A stretch of 55,064 nt of DNA from contig CAYQTA010000014.1 in assembly GCA_964420365.1 (NCBI GenBank), positions 1-55,064 of the forward strand. Direction: 5' to 3'. The translations under genes and the position numbers were made by a program. Numbering within the stretch: the stretch's first letter is position 1; each line of letters begins with the position of its first letter. Origin of the DNA: JAMOQA01 sp964420365 (GTDB taxonomy: Bacteria; Acidobacteriota; Polarisedimenticolia; J045). The notes beneath the pieces were generated by a model. The model was not told the origin of the DNA and searched no databases. It saw nothing but the letters and a program-made list of their open reading frames with translations. Shown here piece after piece: positions 24,921 to 34,892 of the stretch.

Positions 24921-26090
24921 ATGATCGAGAGAGCGCTCCGCGGGGGCAGTCGGTACTGGACGCTGGTCGGCGTCCTGGCGGGGCTCGCGGCCCTGGGCGG
25001 GCTCGCGTACCTGCACCAGCTCCGGGTCGGCCTGGGCGTGACCGGGATGAGCCGGGACGTGACCTGGGGGCTCTACATCGCCCAGTTCACGTTCCTCGTC
25101 GGTGTCGCCGCCTCCGCCGTGATGGTGGTGCTGCCCTACTACCTGCACGGGTTCAAGCCGTTCGGACGGGTGGCCGTGCTCGGCGAGTGCCTCGCGGTGG
25201 GCGCGGTGACGATGTGCCTGCTGTTCATCCTCGCCGACCTGGGCCAGCCCGGCCGCGCCCTCAACATGATCCTCCATCCCTCGCCGCGGTCGATCCTCTT
25301 CTGGGACATGATCGTCCTGAACGGCTACCTGCTGATCAACGCGGTGGCGGCGCGAATGGGCCTGCGGGCGGAGGAGAGCGGTGAACCCGCCCCGAGGTGG
25401 GTGCACTGGCTGGTGCTGCTCTCGATCCCGTGGGCGTTCAGCATCCACACCGTGACGGCGTTCATCTACCAGGGGCTTGCCGCGCGGCCGTTCTGGCTCT
25501 CGGCGGTGATGGCGCCCCGGTTCCTCGCCTCCGCGTTCTGCTCCGGGCCGGCCCTGCTCCTCCTGATCTGCCTGCTGGTCGGCCGGGTCAGCCGTTTCCG
25601 GATCGCCGACGAGGCGGTGGACCGGCTGTCCATCATCATCACCTACGCCCTCCTCGCGAACCTCTTCCTGCTCGGCATGGAGCTCTTCACCGCCCTCTAC
25701 GGCGCGATCCCGGAACACACGGTCCACTTCCGCTACCTGTTCCTCGGCCTCGACGGTCACCACGAGCTGGTGCCGTTCATGTGGGCGTCGGTGCTGCTCT
25801 GCATCGTCGCGGCGGTGATCCTGCTGCGCCCGGCGTGGCGTCGCGAACGGCGAGTCCTCGCCTGGGCGGCGGGGATGATCTTCGCCGGGACCTGGCTGGA
25901 GAAGGGCTGGGCGATGGTCGTCGCCGGCTTCGTGCCCTCGCCCACGGGGACGATCACGACCTACGTGCCGACCGGGACCGAGCTGCTGATCGCCCTCGGG
26001 ATCTACTCCGCGGGGGCGCTGATCGTCACCGTGCTCTACCGGGCCGCCCTGGTCACCCGGGGTGACCTGCCGGCGCGGGAGATCCCATGA
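24921..26090 (+). CDS. dsrP: DsrP, NrfD-type quinone-interacting membrane subunit
   Basis: This 389-residue protein has about ten membrane helices and the NrfD-family pattern near its N-terminus (GMSRDVTWGLYIAQFTF) and in the middle (GLDGHHELVPFMWAS). It exchanges electrons between menaquinone and the periplasmic DsrJO module. Its stop overlaps the start of the next gene, showing that the transcript continues beyond dsrMKJOP. It is separate from the cytochrome, in contrast to the NrfD fusion at 8413. Confidence 0.92.
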   Translation: MIERALRGGSRYWTLVGVLAGLAALGGLAYLHQLRVGLGVTGMSRDVTWGLYIAQFTFLVGVAASAVMVVLPYYLHGFKPFGRVAVLGECLAVGAVTMCLLFILADLGQPGRALNMILHPSPRSILFWDMIVLNGYLLINAVAARMGLRAEESGEPAPRWVHWLVLLSIPWAFSIHTVTAFIYQGLAARPFWLSAVMAPRFLASAFCSGPALLLLICLLVGRVSRFRIADEAVDRLSIIITYALLANLFLLGMELFTALYGAIPEHTVHFRYLFLGLDGHHELVPFMWASVLLCIVAAVILLRPAWRRERRVLAWAAGMIFAGTWLEKGWAMVVAGFVPSPTGTITTYVPTGTELLIALGIYSAGALIVTVLYRAALVTRGDLPAREIP

Positions 26091-27757
26091 TCGAGCGGCG
26101 GGAGGGGCGCAGCGTCGTCGTCGTCGGCGCTTCCGCGGCGGGGCTGCGGTGCGCCTGCCGCCTGGCGCGCCTCGATCCGACGGCCCGGGTCCGGGTGATC
26201 GAGAGGAACCCGGTCTTCTCGTTCGCCGCCTGCGGGCTCCCCTATGCTCTCTCCGGCGACGTTCCCGAGGCCGACGAACTGCGCCGGACCACCTGGGGCA
26301 CCCTGCGCGACGAGGACTTCTTTGCCGAGTGGAAGGGAATCGAGGTGATCGCGGGAACCCGCGCCCTCGAGATCGACCCGGGACGCCGCCTGCTGCACGT
26401 CGAGGGCCCGCGGGGGAGGGAGAAGCTCGCCTGGGACGCGCTGGTGCTGGCGACGGGCGCCCGTCCGAAGCGCCTGCCGGGGCAGCCGGACCATCCGCGG
26501 GTCCTGACCTTCCACCACTGGGACGACATGCAGCGGCTCCACCGGGGTCTCGCCCGGGGCGAGATCGGCCGGGTCGGCGTTCTCGGGGCGGGACCGGTCG
26601 GATGCGAGCTGGCCGAGGCGTTTCTCGCCCTGTGGGGTGCGGAGGTCACCCTCGTCGAAACGGCGCCCCATCCCCTGCCGGCCCTGCTCGACGTGGAGGC
26701 CGGGGCGGTCGTGGCGACGCAGTTGCGCCAGCAGGGAGTGCGGCTCCTGCTCGGGACCCGGATCGACGAGATCGAGGCGCGGGACGACGGGGTCGTGCTC
26801 CGCGTGGGGGCGCGGGACCTCGAGGTCGACGTGGTCGTCGTCGCCGTCGGCGTCGAGCCCGAGGTCGAGCTGGCCCGGACCGCCGGGATCGCCCTCGGCC
26901 CGACCGGGGCGATCGCCGTCGACCACGATCTCGCGACGTCGGTCCCCGGGATCTGGGCGGCCGGCGACTGCGTCGAGGTGCGCCACGCGGTGACCGGCGA
27001 GCCCTGCTGGATTCCCCTCGGTTCGCTCGCGAACCGGCAGGGGCGGGTGCTCGGCACCGTGCTCGCCGGGCGCCCGGACCGGTTCCCGCCGGTGGCGGGC
27101 GCGGCGGCCGTGAAGGTGTTCGACCTGCGGGTCGGGGCGGTCGGCCTCACCCGCGAGGTCGCCCGGGCCCACGGCTTCGAGGTGCGAAGCGCCTGGATGA
27201 CCGCCTACGACCGGGCCCACTACTGGCCGGAGGCGGAGGACCTCCACCTCCAGCTCACCTGGGAGCCCGGGACCCGGCGCGTTCTCGGCGTCCAGGCCGT
27301 GGGGAAGGGCCAGGCGATCAAGCGCATCGACGTGGCGACCCAGCACGTCGCCCGCGGCGGTACCCTCGAGGACCTGGCCGCGATCGAGCACGCCTACGCG
27401 CCGCCCTTCGCCCCCGCCCTCGATCCCCTCGCCGTCGTCGCCCACGTCGCCCAGAACGTGGAGGACGGCGTCGCCATCGCGAGCCCGCTGATCGAGACCG
27501 ACGGGCGCCACGTCATCGACGTGCGCCTCGAGGAGGAACGGCGCGCGCATCCCTGTACCGCCGGCGACGCCACGTCGGTCGCCCTCCCGGAGGTCCGGCG
27601 CGAGCCCGGCCTGGCCTCGGGCGCCCTCGTCGTCTGCGAGCGGGGCACCCGCGCCGCCGAGGCGGTTCGGGTCGTTCGCAACCGGGGAGGCAAGGCCGTC
27701 TACCTCGGGGGCGGGATCTCCTGGCGGTACGCCGCCGGCATGGGGGAGGTGCCGTGA
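26087..27757 (+). CDS. CoA-disulfide / persulfide reductase with C-terminal rhodanese-like domain
   Basis: The 556-residue protein overlaps dsrP by four bases. It has FAD- and NAD(P)H-binding folds (VVVGASAAGL, VGVLGAGPVGCELAE, IWAAGDCVE) and the single active-site cysteine of the CoA-disulfide reductase class, Cys49 in SFAACGLPYAL. A dimerisation region follows at about 325-450. The last 75 residues look like a shortened rhodanese domain with loop CERGTR and Cys517. This matches CoADR-RHD enzymes, some of which reduce CoA or glutathione persulfide and polysulfide to sulfide. Fusion to rhodanese and location after dsrMKJOP favour a persulfide reductase. The exact substrate is inferred. Confidence 0.8.
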   Translation: MIERREGRSVVVVGASAAGLRCACRLARLDPTARVRVIERNPVFSFAACGLPYALSGDVPEADELRRTTWGTLRDEDFFAEWKGIEVIAGTRALEIDPGRRLLHVEGPRGREKLAWDALVLATGARPKRLPGQPDHPRVLTFHHWDDMQRLHRGLARGEIGRVGVLGAGPVGCELAEAFLALWGAEVTLVETAPHPLPALLDVEAGAVVATQLRQQGVRLLLGTRIDEIEARDDGVVLRVGARDLEVDVVVVAVGVEPEVELARTAGIALGPTGAIAVDHDLATSVPGIWAAGDCVEVRHAVTGEPCWIPLGSLANRQGRVLGTVLAGRPDRFPPVAGAAAVKVFDLRVGAVGLTREVARAHGFEVRSAWMTAYDRAHYWPEAEDLHLQLTWEPGTRRVLGVQAVGKGQAIKRIDVATQHVARGGTLEDLAAIEHAYAPPFAPALDPLAVVAHVAQNVEDGVAIASPLIETDGRHVIDVRLEEERRAHPCTAGDATSVALPEVRREPGLASGALVVCERGTRAAEAVRVVRNRGGKAVYLGGGISWRYAAGMGEVP

Positions 27758-28803
27758 GGGACGGGATCGTGCTCGTTGCCGTCGAGCCGTCCCGCGCCGG
27801 GATGGAGGAGGTCGCCGCGGCCCGCCGCGCCCTCGCAGCCCGGGGGGAGCCGGAGCTGCCCCCGCCGGGAGCCCGCGGCGCCGTCCTCCTCGCGACGTGC
27901 CACCGGGTCGAGCTGTACGCGGAGGGGCTCGCCCCCGTCGAGGCGGTCCGCGCCTTCCGGCGCCTCACGGGCCGGGACGTGGCCCCCGGGCGGATCCTCC
28001 TGGCCCGGGACGACGCCGCCGGGCGCCATCTCCTGCGGGTCGCCGCCGGGCTCGAGTCCGCGGTGCCGGGCGAGGACCAGGTGCTCTGCCAGGTACGGCG
28101 GGCCTACCGGGACGCCTGCGCCCGGGGGGCGAGCGGTCCGCTCCTCCACCGGCTGTTCCACGCCGCCTTCCGGGCCGGCAAGCGGGTCCGGGCGGAGACC
28201 GATCTCGCCCGGGGCTGCCGGTCGCTCGCCGGCGCCGGCGTGAACCGGGCGGGCGGCCTGCTCGCTCCCCTCGGTCGCCGGACCGCCCTGGTCCTGGGCT
28301 GCGGCGAGACCGGTGCCCTCGCGGCCCGGCGGCTCTGCCAGCGGGGGATCGGCCGCCTGCTGCTGGCGAACCGGACCCGGGAGCGGGCGCGGGAACTGGC
28401 GTCGCGGCTTGCCGTCGAGTGCCGGGAGATCGGCCGAAGCCCGGCGATCGAGGTCGTCCCCTGGGAGTGGCGGGCGCGCGCCCTCGCCCGCGCCGACCTG
28501 CTGGTCGCGGCGACGGGTGCTCCCGGGGAGGTCGTCGCGGCGGACGAGCTCCGGGCGGCGGTGGCAGGGCACGGGAGGCCGCTGGTCGTCCTCGACCTGG
28601 CGATGCCGCCGGACGTGGCCGCGCCGGCCGGGCTGGCGGCGAGGGTCGCCCGGATCGACGTCCCGGCGCTGCTCGCCGAGCGGGACCGGGACCGGGACCG
28701 GAGCGCCCGGGCGGTTTCCGCGGCGGAGACCATCGTCGAGGAGGAGCTGGCGGACTGGCGCGGCTGGGTCCTGCGGCGGGAGCGACGGCGATGTACCCGG
28801 TGA
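27754..28803 (+). CDS. hemA: Glutamyl-tRNA reductase, short form
   Basis: GTG at 27754 overlaps the preceding TGA. The protein makes glutamate-1-semialdehyde for tetrapyrrole synthesis. Catalytic Cys49 lies in LLATCHRVELYAE, and the tRNA/catalytic region GLESAVPGEDQVLCQVRRAY follows. The NADPH-binding fold starts at about residue 180 (LVLGCGETGALAA). At 349 residues it stops right after the spinal helix, about 70 residues short of the usual 420, so the C-terminal dimerisation domain is missing. Next to cysG it should supply uroporphyrinogen for siroheme needed by DsrAB. It overlaps cysG by 13 bases. Confidence 0.88.
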   Translation: MRDGIVLVAVEPSRAGMEEVAAARRALAARGEPELPPPGARGAVLLATCHRVELYAEGLAPVEAVRAFRRLTGRDVAPGRILLARDDAAGRHLLRVAAGLESAVPGEDQVLCQVRRAYRDACARGASGPLLHRLFHAAFRAGKRVRAETDLARGCRSLAGAGVNRAGGLLAPLGRRTALVLGCGETGALAARRLCQRGIGRLLLANRTRERARELASRLAVECREIGRSPAIEVVPWEWRARALARADLLVAATGAPGEVVAADELRAAVAGHGRPLVVLDLAMPPDVAAPAGLAARVARIDVPALLAERDRDRDRSARAVSAAETIVEEELADWRGWVLRRERRRCTR

Positions 28804-30233
28804 TGCTCTCCCTCGCGGGCCGTCCCGTGCTCGTCGTCGGTGGCGGCCCGGTGGCCCTGCGGAAGGTTCGCGGCCTCCTGGCGGAGCGGGCCCGCGTGAC
28901 CGTCGTCGCCCCGGCGGCCGTCCCGGAACTCGCGGACCTGGCCGCTCGCGGGGAGATCGCCCTCGAGCGCCGGCCGTACCGCGACGGCGAGGCGGCGGAT
29001 TACCGGCTGGTGCTGGCCGCCGCGGACGACCGGGACGTCAACCGTCGCGTCTTCGAGGACGGGGAGCGGGCCGGCGTCTTCGTCAACGTGGCGGACGACC
29101 CGGAGCTGTGCAGCTTTCACCTGCCCGCCCGCCTCGTCCGCGGCCCGCTCCAGGTGGCGATCGCCTCGGGCGGGGGGGCGCCCTTCGCCGTGCGCCGGTT
29201 GCGGCAGCTCCTCGAGCGACGGCTCGGCGAGAGCTGGGGGGCCTGGGCGGCGGCCGCCGCCCGGTTCCGGGACAGGGTGCTCGCCCTCGACGACCTGCCG
29301 GCGGCGGCGCGGGAGGAGCTGTTCGATCGCTTCTTCCGCGAGACGGTCGACCCGGCGACGCTGGCCGCCCGGGTCCCGGGCGACGACGAGATGGACGAAT
29401 GGCTCCGGGAGGCGGGGGCGGGGCGGAGGGCCCCCGGTCCCGGCCTCGTCTCCCTCGTCGGCGCAGGTCCGGGGGCCCCGGACCTGCTGACGGTCCGCGC
29501 CCGGGAGCGCCTGGCGGCAGCCGACGCCGTCGTCGTCGACCGCCTCGCCACCCCGGCCCTTCCCGACGACCTGCCGCCGGGGGTCGAGGTCCACGACGTG
29601 GGCAAGGACGCGGGGCATCACCCGGTGCCGCAGGACGAGATCGAGGCGCTCCTCGTCCGGCTGGCCCGGGAGGGGAAGCGGGTGGTGCGCCTCAAGGGGG
29701 GGGACCCGTTCGTGTTCGGGCGCGGCGGCGAGGAGGTGGAGGCCCTCGAGGCGGCGGGGATCCCCTGGGAGGTCGTGCCCGGGGTCACCGCCGGCATCGC
29801 CGGGCCCGCCGCCGCCGGCATCCCGGTCACGCACCGGCGCGAGGCGGTCACCCTCACCCTGGTCACCGCGCACGAGTGCGCCAAGGACGAGGACCAGGTG
29901 CCGTGGGACCTCCTGGCCCGGCAGCGGCACGGCACGATCGTCGGCTACATGGGGGTGGCCACCCTGCCGCGCGTCGTCGAGAAGCTGCTCGCCGGCGGCA
30001 TGGACCCGGCGACCCCCGCGGCCGTGATCGAGCGCGCCACCCTGCCGGAGCAGCGGGTCGTCCGGGCACCCCTCCGGGCCCTGCCGCAGGCCGCCCGGGA
30101 GGCGGGAGTGCGTCCCCCGGCGCTCTTCGTGATCGGTCCCGTGGCGGCCCGGGGCACCCCGTCGAGCGCGGAGCGGAGGCCACGGGCCCGCTCGCGGTGC
30201 CGCCCGGGAGGCGGTGCGCCGGGGCGGGGGTAG
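28791..30233 (+). CDS. cysG: Siroheme synthase: precorrin-2 dehydrogenase/ferrochelatase plus uroporphyrinogen-III methyltransferase
   Basis: This 480-residue protein has the CysG two-part layout. Residues 1-205 form the NAD-dependent precorrin-2 dehydrogenase and chelatase (LVVGGGPVALRKV, NVADDPELCSFHLPA). Residues about 220-465 form the SAM-dependent methyltransferase (LVGAGPGAPDLLT, RLKGGDPFVFGRGGEE, PVTHR, YMGVATLP). It converts uroporphyrinogen III to siroheme, the cofactor of DsrAB. A proline/arginine-rich tail ends the protein. Its place after hemA in the dsrMKJOP operon links siroheme supply to sulfite reduction. Confidence 0.93.
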   Translation: MYPVMLSLAGRPVLVVGGGPVALRKVRGLLAERARVTVVAPAAVPELADLAARGEIALERRPYRDGEAADYRLVLAAADDRDVNRRVFEDGERAGVFVNVADDPELCSFHLPARLVRGPLQVAIASGGGAPFAVRRLRQLLERRLGESWGAWAAAAARFRDRVLALDDLPAAAREELFDRFFRETVDPATLAARVPGDDEMDEWLREAGAGRRAPGPGLVSLVGAGPGAPDLLTVRARERLAAADAVVVDRLATPALPDDLPPGVEVHDVGKDAGHHPVPQDEIEALLVRLAREGKRVVRLKGGDPFVFGRGGEEVEALEAAGIPWEVVPGVTAGIAGPAAAGIPVTHRREAVTLTLVTAHECAKDEDQVPWDLLARQRHGTIVGYMGVATLPRVVEKLLAGGMDPATPAAVIERATLPEQRVVRAPLRALPQAAREAGVRPPALFVIGPVAARGTPSSAERRPRARSRCRPGGGAPGRG

Positions 30234-30241
30234 ACTGGACG

Positions 30242-30264
30242 CGGGGCCCTCCCCACGGGCCCCG
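30242..30264 (+). terminator. Short hairpin between cysG and the PhnD-like gene
   Basis: An 8-bp GC stem (30242-30249 with 30257-30264) with a 7-base loop lies nine bases after the cysG stop. It may reduce, but not necessarily stop, transcription into the regulatory genes. Confidence 0.4.
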
Positions 30265-30283
30265 GAGCACGAGGTGCCGGACC

Positions 30284-31222
30284 GTGACCGGAGCGCGGAA
30301 CCGTTCCCGGGGCGTCGCGCGGGCCCTCTCCATCCTCGGCCTCGCCGCGGCCCTCCTCCTGGCGCCGGCGTTTCCCGCCGGGGAGGCGCCGGGGGGGAGG
30401 GTCGTCCGCCGGCTGGGCGTCGTCAGCCTCTACAACCCCCGCCTCATGTACCTGAAGCTCCAGCCCCTCGCGGACTGGCTCTCCGAGGCGACCGGCGAGC
30501 GATGGGAGCTGGCGCTGGCGACCAGCTACGAGCAGGCCGTCGACCAGCTCTGTTCCGGGGGGGTCGACCTTTCCTACCTGGGACCGTTCACCTACGTGAT
30601 CGCCCACGCCCGGTGCGGTGCGGAGCCGCTCGTGCACCTGCGGACCGGGGGGAAGGACACGTTCGAGAGCTGGATCCTCGTCCGGGAGGACGGCGGCATC
30701 CATGACCTCGCGGGCCTGCGGGGACACCGGGTGGCGTTCGGTTCGCCGCTCTCCACGTCCTCGTACCTGGTGCCGCGCCGCATGCTCGAGGAAGCCGGTC
30801 TCCGCCTTGGCGCCGACGTCTCGTGCGGCTTCTACGGTCACCACGAGCGTGCCGCCCGGGCCGTGCTCCTCGGGGAGGCGGACGCGGCCGGCGTGCGCGA
30901 CACGATCGGGGCGCGGTTCGTCGGCCGGGGCCTGCGCCTGCTCGCGCGTTCCGCGCCGATCCCGAACTTCCCGTTCGTCGTTCCCCGCGACACGCCGGAG
31001 GAGCTGAAGCGCCGCTGGGTGGCCGTGCTCGTCGACCAGCCGGCCCGGGACGAGCGCGCCCGGGCGGCGATGGCGGGCTGGGACGTGGAGCTGCGAGACG
31101 GCTTCGCCCCGGCGGACGACGCCTTCTACGACACCGTGCGCCGGATCATCCGGGAGGTGTTCGGTCCGATCGACCTCCGGGACGAGCTGCCCCTGCCGCC
31201 CTGCGAGCGGCGGAGACCGTGA
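30284..31222 (+). CDS. PhnD-like periplasmic anion-binding protein, probable sensor component
   Basis: GTG at 30284 gives a 312-residue protein with a Sec signal (residues about 8-30, ending PAFPAG). The rest matches the phosphate/phosphite/phosphonate-binding fold: VVSLYNPRLMYLKLQPLADWL, DLSYLGPFTYV, ESWILVREDGGI, and FGSPLSTSSYLVPRRML. No ABC permease or ATPase gene is nearby. Instead, a histidine kinase with a periplasmic domain and a sigma-54 activator follow immediately, so it is more likely a ligand receptor for the kinase than a transport protein. Because every sigma-54 promoter in the window serves sulfur genes, the ligand may be a sulfur oxyanion; this is inference. Confidence 0.78.
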   Translation: MTGARNRSRGVARALSILGLAAALLLAPAFPAGEAPGGRVVRRLGVVSLYNPRLMYLKLQPLADWLSEATGERWELALATSYEQAVDQLCSGGVDLSYLGPFTYVIAHARCGAEPLVHLRTGGKDTFESWILVREDGGIHDLAGLRGHRVAFGSPLSTSSYLVPRRMLEEAGLRLGADVSCGFYGHHERAARAVLLGEADAAGVRDTIGARFVGRGLRLLARSAPIPNFPFVVPRDTPEELKRRWVAVLVDQPARDERARAAMAGWDVELRDGFAPADDAFYDTVRRIIREVFGPIDLRDELPLPPCERRRP

Positions 31223-31224
31223 CC

Positions 31225-32747
31225 ATGCCCCGGCTCGGTCTCCGGGCGAAGTTCTTCCTCTACTCGAACACGGTGATCGCCGTGACGATGGCCCTCGCGA
31301 CGACGATCGCCCTGGTCCACGAGCGCTCGGTGCGGTACGAGGCGATCTACGAGCGGGCGATGAGCCTCGCCGAGGCCCTGTCGATCCCGGTCACCGACGC
31401 GCTGATGTACGAGGACCTGGGCCTGGTCGCCGAGACGGGGCTCACCGACAACTACATCCAGGAGATCCTCGCGCGGAACCGGGACCTGATGCGGTACATC
31501 GTCGTGGCCGACCCGGCCGGACGGGTCACCCACTCGAACCGCTGGTGGTTGCTCGGCAAGAGGTTCCCCCGGGCGTTCGCCGACTGCGGCCACGTCGCTG
31601 GTGCCGTCTCGGAGATCCTGGTCGACCGGGAACGCCGGGACGAACGGGAACCGGATCCCGCTGCCGACCAGGTCCTGGAGGTCCGGGTCCCGCTGCGGAT
31701 CCGGAGCAAGTGCTGGGGATCCCTCGCCGTGGGCTTCTCCCTCGCGCCGATCGAGCGGGAGGTCCGGGCGGTTGCCGGTCGCTACGTCCTGATCGCCCTC
31801 GTCCTGATGCTCGGCAACTCCGTGCTGACGGCGATCTACGTCGAGTCGCTGATCCGGCCGATCCTCGACCTGCACCAGGTGATGACCCGCGCGGGAAAGG
31901 GAGACCTGGCCGTGCGGGCCGACGTTCGGCGGCGTGACGAGATCGGGGAACTCGCCGAGGCGTTCAACCGGATGATGGAGGAGCTGCGGGAGGCCCGGGA
32001 GACCGAGAAGGTCCGGCAGTCCCAGCTCGCCCACATGGAGAAGATGGCGGCGATCGGAACCCTCGCCGCGGGCGTGGCCCACGAGGTGAACAATCCGCTG
32101 GGCGGGATCCTCACCTGCATCGAGAACCTGCGGGCGAACCCGGACGACCGGGAGATGCTCGGCCGCTACCTGGACCTGATCCAGGACGGGCTCCAGCGGA
32201 TCGAGCGGACGGTGGCCAACCTGCTGGGCTTCTCGCGCCAGCGTCCGCCGCGGCCGGAGCCGACGTCGATCAATCACAACCTGCGGCACGTCACCGAGCT
32301 GGCCGACTACCAGCTCCGCCGGGCCGGGATCGAGGTGCGGTTCGAGCTCGATCCGTCCGATCCCAAGGCGATGGCCGATCACTTCCAGATGGAGCAGCTC
32401 TTCCTCAACCTGGTGCTCAACGCGATCCAGGCGATGCCCGGCGGGGGGACCCTCACCCTCTCGACGGAGGTCCGGGACGGGAGGATCATCGCCTCGGTGG
32501 CCGACACCGGGGTCGGGATCGCGCCGGAGATCCTGGACCGCATCTTCGAGCCGTTCTTCACGACCCGGGAGGTGGGGAAGGGAACCGGGCTCGGCCTGGC
32601 CGTGTCCTGGTCGATCGCCTCGGCCCACGGCGGGAGCATCGCCGTGGAGAGCGAGGTGGGGAAGGGTTCCGTCTTCCGCGTGATCCTGCCCCTGCTCCGC
32701 GAGGACGACGAGGAGCGAGGGCGGGAGGACTCCACGGAGGGACAGCG

Positions 32748-32751
<4 letters not shown>
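31225..32751 (+). CDS. Transmembrane sensor histidine kinase paired with the sigma-54 activator
   Basis: The 508-residue kinase has an N-terminal membrane helix (about 10-28), a periplasmic domain of about 150 residues, a second helix (about 185-205), a HAMP linker and a short coiled coil. The HisKA domain has His286 in AAGVAHEVNNPLGGI, the NtrB/ZraS-like type. The ATPase domain has NLVLNAIQA, DTGVGI and GKGTGLGLAVS. It overlaps the NtrC-type regulator gene by four bases and is surely its partner. The PhnD-like protein encoded just before it could bind to its periplasmic domain. Confidence 0.92.
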
Positions 32752-34121
<1,370 letters not shown>

Positions 34122-34135
34122 TCCGGAGGTGCGAG

Positions 34136-34708
34136 ATGCGGACGACGACGATGGCCGCCCTGGCGGCGATGACGATCCTCGCGGGAGGCGTCCCGGCGGC
34201 GCCGGCCCCGGTGGTGAACCCCGACCCCGTCGACCGGCTGGTCGAGGTGCTGGCCCTGGACGAGGTGGCGACCCTCGATTTCCAGGCGAACACGATGGAC
34301 CAGGCCCGCGAGCTGCTCGCGACGACCGCGGAGACCGCGTTCCGGAAGGTGGCGGACATCTGGCCCGACCGGGCGATGGCGTTCCCGTACCTGGAGCAGG
34401 TCGTCCGGGGAATCGGCGAGACCAGGCTCCCGGAGGAGGAGCACACGGTGATCGGTGACCGGAAGATCGTGATCGCCGACGCCGGCGCCGCCCGGGAGGC
34501 GGGCGAGGCGATCGCCCTGGTCGCCCGGATCATCCACCGCCTCGAGCTGCGCTACGGCAAGGTTCCGGTGCGGGAGACCGCCCGGGCGATCCTGCGCCAG
34601 GTGACGATCGACCAGGGAACGGGCCAGCCGATCGTCACCCAGGTCCTCTGGCAGTTGAAGGAGCTGGCGGCCCGGGACGTGACGAAGATCCACGACCGTC
34701 TCTCGTGA
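34136..34708 (+). CDS. Small secreted protein of unknown function
   Basis: The ATG at 34136 follows CGGAGG. The 190-residue product has a signal peptide (residues 1-25, ending PAAPAP). The mature part is helical and charged, with no cysteines and no motif I recognise. It comes 14 bases after the sigma-54 activator and probably ends the dsrMKJOP-regulator transcript. A role in the periplasmic sensing path is possible by location only. Confidence 0.7.
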   Translation: MRTTTMAALAAMTILAGGVPAAPAPVVNPDPVDRLVEVLALDEVATLDFQANTMDQARELLATTAETAFRKVADIWPDRAMAFPYLEQVVRGIGETRLPEEEHTVIGDRKIVIADAGAAREAGEAIALVARIIHRLELRYGKVPVRETARAILRQVTIDQGTGQPIVTQVLWQLKELAARDVTKIHDRLS

Positions 34709-34711
34709 AGG

Positions 34712-34892
34712 GAAGCGGCGCTTCGCGCCGCCCGGGCCGCCTCCCGGCGGCCCCTACGAACCCCTCGGGTCGCCTTCCGGCGACCCCTGCGGGAAACGCG
34801 GGTCGCCCGCCGGTGGCCCATACGGGAACCCGCATCGCGCGTTTCGTGGGTTCGTGTAGGGGCGGCCGGAAGGCCGCCCGCCGTCAGCGGGC
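34712..34892. repeat. Palindromic repeat cassette 4
   Basis: The cassette starts with GCGGCGCTTCGCGCCGCCC. Three direct units follow, the first with GGGCCGCC-TCCC-GGCGGCCCC and the second with GGGTCGCC-TTCC-GGCGACCCC, so both stem halves change together. An inverted unit (GTGGGTTCGTGTAGGGGCGG) closes it. It fills the gap between two converging genes, where it may act as a two-way terminator. Confidence 0.85.
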
